Part shown: positions 19,201 through 25,762 of the stretch, piece by piece
Numbering within the stretch: position 1 is the first letter of the stretch
Layout: each line of letters starts with the position of its first letter
NCBI RefSeq assembly: GCF_000372725.1
Contig: NW_005198311.1
Location: 1 to 25,762, forward strand
Length of the DNA: 25,762 bases
Reading direction: 5' to 3'
Source: Emiliania huxleyi CCMP1516
Lineage: Eukaryota > Haptophyta > Isochrysidales > Noelaerhabdaceae
Program-made: the position numbers and the translations under genes
Notes under the pieces: generated by a model
The model's database searches: none
Told to the model about the DNA's origin: nothing
The model's input: the letters and a program-made list of their open reading frames with translations, nothing else

Positions 19201-20817
19201 TTCGCTTCCGGGCGGTGATGGCGAGCCGGCGCCAGTTTCGTCACGTGCTCAAGCCGCACGAGCTGGTGATGATGGCGGCGGTCGTGCGGCGCGACGAGTA
19301 CACCGGCAAGGTCTCGCTTGGCCGCTGCCTCAAGGTGTCGCACCGGCAGGCGCTCGTCTTCACCTCTGCGGGACGCCTCCTCTGCACCGGCGTCGACGCG
19401 CGCTCCGTCGAGTGGGAGCAAGAGTGGTCGCCACGGCTGTCGGTGGTGATGACGGGCGGCCGGGATTTTGGCGTCACCGAGCTGCGTGCGGGGCACCGGG
19501 TCTCCATCGACGGCGTCGTCTCGCGGCCCGAGCTCAACGGCAGGAAGGGCGTCGCGAAGCGCTTCAGCGAGGCGACACACCCTCGCCACACCCTCGCCAC
19601 ACCCTCGCCACAGCCTCGCCACAGCCTCGCCACCCCCCCTGCCCAGGCGACGGGGCGCTTCACCGTCTCCCTCGCCGACCCATCTGACCGGGGCGAGGAG
19701 GTCGAGCTTCCGCCGGCCAACCTGGCCGTCCGCGCCGCCGACGCGCCCAAGGACTGCACGAAGTTCGTCGAGCTGCTCGGCGCGGCGGAGCGGTGGAGGT
19801 CGATCATGAGCCACGACAGCGAGGAGGCGACGCAGACGCTCATCGACAAGGCGCAGTCCTCACCCAGAGATGCCAACTCTCCTCTGCCTCGCGCTGCACC
19901 GCCACCTCCCCTCACGACTGCAACGCTCACGGCCGCCCACACCGCCTCCCTCCCCTCTCCGCAAAGGCCTCGGCGTCGGAGGCGTGCGAGCCGTCGCATA
20001 TGCTGCGCATGCAGGGCGAGCTGACCAAGCGCTCGCTCTCGGGCAAGCCCGGCAAGGCGCGCCGCCGGTGGCGCAAGTCGGACATCTCGGATCATCTCGG
20101 GCCATCTCGGGGAATCTGGTTTTGCAGGCGAGCGACCGGTGGCAGAGGCGGTGGATCGTGCTGCAGGGGCGCACCATCTACTGGTTCAAGGGGAGCGAGG
20201 TTCCAAAGGGGCAGCTCGAGCTCGTCGAGGGCTCGCGCGTGTGCGAGTACGAGCAGGAGGACGCGGCGGACGCGGCGCTGCACCCCTTCACCTTGCTCGT
20301 CTCGACCGCCGCGCTGAGGCGTGCCGGCGTGCCGGGGCTGCTGCTGCAGGCGCCCGCCGCCGAGGTGCGCGCCGAGTGGATCCGGGCCGTCAGCGAGGCG
20401 CTGCCAGAGGAGCCGGTCGGGCCGCTCGCCGACTCGGACCCGCTGACCGCGTCTGTCGCGGGGAAGCTGCCCGCGGTCTTCCACCAGGCGACGGTGACGG
20501 GGCGGCTGCACAAGCGCGCGCTGCGCCACTCGAGCGAGCGCTGGACGGCGCGCTGGTGCGCGCTGCACGGCAAGACCATCTACTGGTTCAGCGGCTACTA
20601 CAAGCTCAAGGGGTCGATGGAGCTGACGCGCGGCACGCGGCTGCGCGACCTGGCGGGCTCGCGACCTGGCGCGCACGCGTTCGCCGTCTCGACGCCTGAG
20701 ATGGAGCGCGCCGGGCTCTTCCTCGGGCTACAGGCGTCCTCGGACGCTCAGAAGCGGGAGTGGATGAACGCCCTCGGCGCGGCGGTGGAGTCTCTCTCCG
20801 CAGTGGCTCAGCTGTGA
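16214..20817 (+). CDS. Unconventional myosin with IQ motifs, PDK1-type PH and tandem PH domains
   Basis: Exons 16214-17725, 17826-19571, 19647-19850, 19967-20056 and 20128-20817 all join in phase 0, about 1413 residues. The start is uncertain because conserved sequence begins only at LWVHESGREAWVLAD, an SH3-like N-terminus. The motor domain has P-loop GESGAGKT (residue 176), switch I NDNSSRFGK (about 250), switch II LDIYGFE (about 485), the relay NSLEQLLINYANELLQ across intron 1, and HFVRCLKPN. All key nucleotide-binding residues are present, so it should be an active actin motor. About five IQ-like motifs follow (AIQAMIRRKRAG, VQRYARRRAAL, VQRLARGRMAG). Then come a PDK1-type PH-like stretch (LKPHELVMMAAVVRR), a PELNG-type SH3-like element, and two PH domains (RWQRRWIVLQGRTIYWFKG; RWTARWCALHGKTIYWFSG). 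Lipid binding at a membrane is inferred. Introns 2-4 are GC-AG. Confidence 0.93.
17726..17825 (+). repeat. Myosin intron 1 with a 31-bp tandem duplication
   Basis: This is a GT-AG intron of 100 bases. Positions 17759-17821 hold two copies of a 31-base unit that starts gacaactgtcttgta and ends gctgcatgcat, differing at few positions. Confidence 0.85.
19572..19646 (+). repeat. Myosin intron 2: 75-bp GC-AG intron of 11-bp repeats
   Basis: The intron begins GAG|GCGACAC and ends CCCAG|GCGACGG, so GCGAC is present at both edges. Inside are about five 11-base units of the cctcgccacac type. Its length is a multiple of three and it has no stop, so retention would add 25 residues rather than break the protein. 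Removing it restores the continuous motif RFSEATGRFTVSL. Confidence 0.8.
20057..20127 (+). repeat. Myosin intron 4 with 10-bp repeats
   Basis: A GC-AG intron of 71 bases inside the first tandem PH domain, joining SLSGKPGK to ASDRWQRRW. Units of the catctcgggc type repeat at 10-bp spacing at about 20080-20115. They resemble the gatctcgg units of sulfotransferase introns. Confidence 0.75.
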
Positions 20818-21100
20818 GCATGTGTACGGCTCGGTAGCCGTGTATGCTGTATCGGCTTTACACACTGGCTGTGCAGACTCTTCAGACTCGACAGCTCGAG
20901 CCTAACCCACATGTTTACTGCCACCGATCTCAAAATACATGTCGGTGGCGCCCACCGCGCCGCCTGTCAGCAAGTGGCAGTTCCACACTGGGCATCGACA
21001 CAACAGCGAACAGACGACTGACATGGCGACTGACATGGCTGAGACGACGGACTTTTCGTGCGCACAGCTTCGAAGAGGTACTTTGTCTTTCTGCCAGAGC
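20818..21100. other. Gap between convergent myosin and 91-residue gene
   Basis: No gene is seen. It is short 3' flank shared by two genes that end towards each other, with near-palindromic gactgacatggcgactgacatggc at 21014-21037. Confidence 0.4.
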
Positions 21101-21442
21101 TCACCGGTCCGGTCTGCGTATCGACCCATCCGCCATCAACTGCCGACCACTCGCTTCGTGCACGCTCACGACGCCAGGAGGCGGCTGCGCCGGGTTGAGG
21201 AGCGCGTACAACTCGGGGTTGGATGCGGCGAGCCGCTCGTTGTTAGGACGCTCCACGTAGTAGACATACCTGTGCAGCGTCGGCGAGTCACGCGACGGAA
21301 CGGTGTACACATGCGGTCATAGTGGACGCACGTACCACATATAGCAGCTCAGGAAGGCGAAGGTGAGCGCTGGAGCAAGCCGGTACTGCCGCGTCCCGAA
21401 GATTCGCGCGCGAGCAGCAGCCAGCTTCTCGTCCTCGTTCAT
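21101..21442 (-). CDS. Small single-pass membrane protein (91 residues)
   Basis: Exons 21442-21336 and 21269-21101 join across a GT-AG intron in phase 2 (TG|G). The N-terminus MNEDEKLAAARARIFGTRQY is charged. A hydrophobic aromatic segment across the splice (LAPALTFAFLSCYMWYVYYV) follows, then ERPNNERLAASNPELYALLN and a Pro-rich tail. The layout resembles small accessory subunits of mitochondrial membrane complexes, but I do not recognise a family. The stop at 21101 overlaps a good donor (CCG|GTGAGC), so a further exon could exist. Confidence 0.6.
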
Positions 21443-21663
21443 GGGTGGACGGCCCAAATCGCTGGGGAGTCGAGCGAGACGCTGCAAGCTCGTACTCGTC
21501 AGGCGCCGCGGAGAGCGAGGTTATTTTCTTTTTTCTGTTGCAGGGTTCCGGCTGTGATTTTAAACAAGACACAGAGCTCACACAGAATCACAGCGGGAGG
21601 AAAGCGGCGAGTCGCAATTCCTGGGGTCCTTGTGGCGGGCCACCCTGTCCAGAGAGGCATGAG

Positions 21664-22385
21664 CGTCTGAACCACAGCGTGTCCCGACTCGACTGCCGGC
21701 GTCCCAGTCCGGGGGTGTTTCTCTTCTTATCCGTTACCATGTAGAGCAACGCCGAGGGCGGGCCCTTTTCGGGCTCGGGCCGCCCTCTCGCCCGCGCCTC
21801 TGCGGGGCTCGCACGTGGTAGCGGCGGTCTGCTCACGACAGTGAGTGGGCTCTTCACGCTATCCACTGCGCCGCGGCTACGCCGCGCCCATCCAAGCCCA
21901 GGGCTTGGTCCGCCGATAACCGCATCTCGCTCTGCGCATCTCTGAGGCTACCCGCGCGCCGACTGCTACGCGCGCGGCGAGAGGCGCACCCCATCAGGGA
22001 CAGGATTGAGGCCCCTGTACGAGCTCGGCAACGCCGCCGTCGTTGCCCTCCCGAGCCCTCAACACCGTGCTGCACATAGCGCAACCCGTTCTGCGCACAT
22101 ACCGCAGGGAGGAGTTTTCACTCAACCATCCGAGTTTCTCCTTCCTGCAGGGCGAGAGACATCGGCCTCTCTACTTCCAGGAGAACATCTACGCCACACG
22201 CTATCCCGACGGTCCACAACCCACACTGCAGTCGATCCAGCCCTCGCACTCCCCACTGGAGATCTAGCGAGGCCCCCCAGGCTGGGACAGGATTGGAGCC
22301 CCTGTGCTGCGTCTGTGGTGATATGTGGGGGACACTTTCTCCTCCCTATTCATGTCAGTGACTCGACTGCGTCGAGGGGGGGGAC
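21664..22385. repeat. Tandem duplication, copy 1 of a ~722-bp unit
   Basis: The unit starts cgtctgaaccacagcg and ends near gcgtcgagggggggga. Copy 2 starts 721-722 bases later and is nearly identical. Both strands hold open frames that persist in both copies. Confidence 0.9.
22043..22267 (+). CDS. Possible short conserved frame in duplicated unit, copy 1
   Basis: A protein-like frame without an ATG start: RTYRREEFSLNHPSFSFLQ, then RPLYFQENIYATRYPDG, ending at a TAG at 22265. The counterpart in copy 2 (22764-22994) differs by few residues and by a six-base insertion that keeps the frame (TLQSIQ versus TLSLQSIQ). This could be an exon of a tandemly duplicated gene, or chance in a young repeat. 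Family unknown. Confidence 0.25.
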   Translation: MPSRALNTVLHIAQPVLRTYRREEFSLNHPSFSFLQGERHRPLYFQENIYATRYPDGPQPTLQSIQPSHSPLEI

Positions 22386-23110
22386 GTCTGAACCACAGCG
22401 TGTCCCGACTCGACTGCCGGCGTCCCAGTCCGGGGGTGTTTCTCTTCTTATCCGTTACCATGTAGAGCAACGCCGAGGGCGGGCCCTTTCGGGCTCGGGC
22501 CGCCCTCTCGCCCGCACCTCTGCGGGGCTCGCACGTGGTAGCGGCGGTCTGCTCACGACAGTGAGTGGGCTCTTCACGCTATCCACTGCGCCGCGGCTAC
22601 GCCGCGCCCTATCCAAGCCCAGGGCTTGGTTCGCCGATAACCGCATCTCGCTCTGCGCATCTCTGAGGCTACCCGCGCGCCGACTGCTACGCGCGCGGCG
22701 AGAGGCGCACCCCATCAGGGACAGGATTGAGGCCCCTGTACGAGCTCGGCAACGCCGCCGTCGTTGCCCTCCCGAGCCCTCAACACCGTGCTGCACAAAG
22801 CGCAACCCGTCCTGCGCACATACCGCAGGGAGGAGTTTTCACTCAACCATCCGAGTTTCTCCTTCCTGCAGGGCGAGAGACATCGGCCTCTCTACTTCCA
22901 GGAGAACATCTACGCCACACGCTATCCCGACGGTCCACAACCCACACTCTCGCTGCAGTCGATCCAGCCCTCGCACTCCCCACTGGAGATCTAGCGAGGC
23001 CCCCCAGGCTGGGACAGGATTGGAGCCCCTGTGCTGCGTCTGTGGTGATATGTGGGGACACTTTCTCCTCCCTATTCATGTCAGTTACTCGACTGCGTCG
23101 AGGGGGGGGA
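22386..23110. repeat. Tandem duplication, copy 2 (~725 bp)
   Basis: Nearly identical to copy 1. Differences are scattered single bases, single-base indels in G-runs and a six-base insertion (tctcgc) near 22948. Confidence 0.9.
22764..22994 (+). CDS. Possible short conserved frame in duplicated unit, copy 2
   Basis: Paralogue of the frame at 22043-22267, 76 codons, also lacking an ATG. It shares the aromatic segment RPLYFQENIYATRYPDG and ends SPLEI followed by TAG. The support is the same and equally limited. Confidence 0.25.
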   Translation: MPSRALNTVLHKAQPVLRTYRREEFSLNHPSFSFLQGERHRPLYFQENIYATRYPDGPQPTLSLQSIQPSHSPLEI

Positions 23111-23262
23111 CGTCTGAACCACAGCGTGTCCCGACTCGACTGCCGGCGTCCCAGTCCGGGGGTGTTTCTCTTCTTATCCGTTACCATGTAGAGCAACGCC
23201 GAGGGCGGGCCCTTTTCGGGCTCGGGCCGCCCTCTCGCCCGCACCTCTGCGGGGCTCGCACG
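23111..23262. repeat. Tandem duplication, partial copy 3
   Basis: The first ~150 bases of the unit repeat a third time and break off after gctcgcacg at 23262, where unrelated sequence begins. Confidence 0.9.
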
Positions 23263-23969
23263 ATGAGTGCCAATCTGGGGTCTCTCGACCGAGTCTATGA
23301 GTCCTGGCCGCTCCCGGTTGTGGCAGAGGTTATGCCGAAGGGGACGGGTTGGGGTAGAAGACGGGGCGGCGCGAGGTCGCGGTTGGGTCGTCGGCCATCG
23401 CCATCGCGTGCACTTGAACCAGGCGAAAAAGAGAATTCCGTTTTGCGGCCTCGTAGTGACGAGGGAGAGAGTGATTCAAGATTAGGTGATGGGCGGGTGC
23501 GTTCGTGCTCGAGATGTGTGGTTTGTGAGAGACAGGGAGAGATGTTACCAGGCGAGGCCGGCGCACGCACGCGATGAAGGCACTACCAGGGTCCTGTCAA
23601 ACTAGTTTGTGCTCCGCTCAAGACACGCATTAAATTAAAAGGTGAGAAAGACACGCACTCGCAAACGAAGGTGTTCGAGACCACGCGAAGGTCGTGACAC
23701 GCTTGCCGATGAAATCGCGCGCTACACCTTGGCGCTGCGCCCAAGCGGTCAAGCTCCAGTCGGAGCTCTTCTAATCTGCATCGCCACCAAAACACCACCA
23801 CGGCACCTCGCTTGCCCCCTTGTCGTTCCGTCCGGCCCCTCGCAGCACGGCTCCGCTCGCGCCTCGCTCCCTCGGCTTCGCCCTGTGCACGTGCCCTGTG
23901 CTGCGCCTGACGCCTGACTGACGCCTCGCCGGCTCATCGCCTCAGGTTCGAGTCTTGTGCTTGCGGGGA
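23263..23969. other. 5' flank of the channel-like gene, no gene supported
   Basis: Frames on both strands are short. A minus-strand frame at 23330-23566 (ending VFYPNPSPSA) is weakly protein-like but has no recognisable motif. A possible acceptor (ctcag at 23941-23945) precedes the gene start and could mark an upstream exon. Confidence 0.4.
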
Positions 23970-25522
23970 ATGCTCGTGTGGCTGCTCGCAGCTTCTTTTA
24001 CCAATGGCGACAAGGAGGTGCCGCTTGTGCTGTCGAACGGCGCGGTCTACAACGTGACCGATGGCGAGTGCGCTGCTAACTCCGACATGTGCTTCACACC
24101 GGCGCTGACCGCCTCCAAAAACGAGGCCGCCGTGCGCGAGATCCTGTACGTGGCAGCTAGCTCTTCGAACCCTCTCACCGAGGCCAGCTTGGAGGCGTCC
24201 TTTCAGGCCATCGTCAACGACGCGAGCGACTCCTTTGATCTACGAACAGATGAAACGATGACGCTCGAGCTTACAAACGACGTGAATGTGCGTGCGCTCT
24301 CGGTCGGCCTGTATATTGGTAACATCGAGGACGTCTCGCCACATGCCTCGTCATGGCAGTTCGAGGGACGGCTGTATGTCAGGGAGATCATGCCCCGCCC
24401 GTACACGTCGCGGGAGCAAGCCATCCGAGCCATCTACCGAAACCCGGAGGCTGTGATGGATCGGCCGGACGGCACCAGTTTCGCGGACGCGGAAAATTGG
24501 GATGACAAACGTCACGCATTCGAGTGCATCCGGACCCGCTTCGCCCGCCGCCCAGCCGCTCATCACCTCCCTCCTGCGCCTCTCTCCTCTTTCACTCCCA
24601 ACCCCTCCCTCTCCCAGGTGCAACAGGAATGCGCTGGACTCTGCCCGCGACCTCACTTCCGCCGATTTTGACAACGTCTTCCGCCTCGAATATGAGAATG
24701 TGCGTGGGCCTGGGCAGCAGGCGCCGCAGTACGATCCTGAAGGCCAACTCAAGGTCCGCTTTCTCGCCCTCTCTCCCGCCCTTGGCTGCCGCCTCCCCTC
24801 GGGGGCGATCCCTTCCCTCTCTGTTCGCAGTACATCAGGCTGAAGGGCGATTCGTACTCGTACCGGCCGCAGCACTCTCGGTTCCCCTTCTCGACTGAGC
24901 GCCTCAAGTTCACGCCCGCCTACCATAGATGCTGAGTGCAGACTACTCGAGAAGACACGTGTATCGGCAGTATCCAACAGCCAGGACGCTCCACGAGACC
25001 ACCTCCCTCTACTCTTAGGCTCACCTCCGACTTGGAGTTCAACAACTCGAAGCTCGCCTTCAACATGCTGTGCGTCGACCCATCCTTCACGGGCTTCGCC
25101 CAACCAGACATGATCTCGTGGCCGAGTCGCGAGGTGCGCCGGGCCTTGCTCTCTGAACTAGTCTCTGAATGTGTGGGGCTCCTGCCTACCTGGAAGCTGG
25201 GTGCGGAGAGCGAGGGTTTTGTGCCCCCTGTCCTACCATTTCGTTGACTACCCTGCCTTGCCCGTCCTAGGTCGCACGCGCCTCGAGCACCACTCTCGAC
25301 CTTTTCTACACGGGTGGCTTCCTGCGCAGGCCACCGTTCCTGCGAACCCTAGACGGTCTCGGTGACTCACGCATCCGCTATGGCGAACTACACCCCGTGA
25401 CCCGCACGTCCACCGGCATGCTGGTGACGCCGTTGGTCGAGTTCACGATCGTGTTGACGCCAACGCGACTCGTCGGGTTCTTCATGCTGATGCCGCTGTT
25501 TGCGGCCACTCTCGCCACTCAG
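23970..25522 (+). CDS. Pentameric ligand-gated ion channel-like protein (3' end beyond window)
   Basis: Exons 23970-24523, 24618-24753, 24831-24907, 25019-25133 and 25271-25522 join in phase, giving 378 residues before an intron that leaves the window. The ATG at 23970 opens a short hydrophobic stretch (MLVWLLAASFTNG), a plausible signal peptide. NVRALSVGLYIGNIEDV with SWQFEGRLYVREI matches the first strands of Cys-loop-family ligand-binding domains. YDPEGQLKYIRLKGDSYSY followed by FPFSTERLKL matches the D-x-x-G-x-x-x-Y and FPFD-x-Q-x-L region. In exon 5, VEFTIVLTPTRLVGFFMLMP resembles the strand leading into the first transmembrane helix. In this family five subunits form a ligand-opened ion pore. 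The extracellular part is longer than usual, with an insert after REIMPRPYTSREQA. The ligand and ion are unknown; the pore helix M2 is outside the window. All four complete introns are GT-AG. Confidence 0.6.
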
Positions 25523-25762
25523 GTGAGCAACTAATGAACTCTCCCCGACCCCTTCCCCACATCACCCTCACCCTCTTCATTCCCCCCCCCCCCCCCCTCT
25601 CTTCTTTCCTTTTTTCTCTCCCTCTTCCTTTTCTCTCCTTCTTTTCCCTCTTTCCCCCTCTCCTCTCTCTCCTCCTGTATCCTTCCCTCCTCTCCTCTCT
25701 CCTCTCAATTTCTCTCCATATTCAACTCTCTTACTCTTCCCAAAACCATCCCCCCTCCACAA
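25523..25762 (+). other. Pyrimidine-rich intron start at window edge
   Basis: After the donor CAG|GTGAGC the rest of the window is intron. From about 25540 to the end the plus strand is almost only C and T, including a run of 16 C at 25582-25597. Confidence 0.7.

Noticed and set aside
23330..23566. Minus-strand frame ending VFYPNPSPSA
   Set aside because: Only a short protein-like patch, no start context or partner exon could be placed.
22006..23577. Plus-strand frame of 523 codons through the tandem duplication
   Set aside because: It passes from one repeat copy to the next in a different frame because the unit is not a multiple of three, so it does not reflect one conserved protein.

Overview
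The window is nuclear DNA of a eukaryote. Its G+C is high, its genes are compact and intron-dense, and intergenic gaps are mostly a few hundred bases. Cys-synthase, DnaJ, myosin and AP2-type genes, with an unusually high share of GC-AG introns, suggest a single-celled alga. A haptophyte of the Emiliania/Chrysochromulina kind is the best guess; this is inference, since no marker gene is present.

Layout, left to right: (1) minus strand, <1-2755, a sulfotransferase-like type II membrane protein, seven exons, 3' end outside the window; (2) minus, 3387-4677, a PLP-dependent cysteine synthase family enzyme, three exons; (3) plus, 5234-6499, an unrecognised Ala/Glu-rich protein with a weak Dpy-30-like helix; (4) minus, 7149-8010, a Cys-rich unknown with an apparent one-base frameshift; (5) minus, 8784-11036, a mitochondrial-type DnaJ without the zinc-finger module, eight exons; (6) minus, 11417-12570, a membrane-anchored protein that looks like a duplicated dimeric alpha-beta barrel; (7) plus, 13221-14612, ten 28-residue repeats followed by an AP2 domain; (8) plus, 16214-20817, a myosin with IQ motifs and three PH-like modules, five exons; (9) minus, 21101-21442, a 91-residue single-pass membrane protein, two exons; (10) a 2.2-copy tandem duplication of a ~722 bp unit, 21664-23262; (11) plus, 23970->25522, a pentameric ligand-gated channel-like protein running off the right end.

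I rebuilt splice sites by hand from family conservation and reading-frame phase. Of 26 introns whose two ends I could place, 10 start with GC instead of GT. In several, the sequence next to the donor is copied next to the acceptor, as expected if the intron arose by local tandem duplication. Many introns are filled with tandem repeats of exactly 10 or 11 bp, with different unit sequences in different genes. This intron architecture is the most unusual system in the window. The genes do not form a pathway; they look like ordinary neighbours on a chromosome. A short dispersed repeat with inverted arms occupies several gene flanks.
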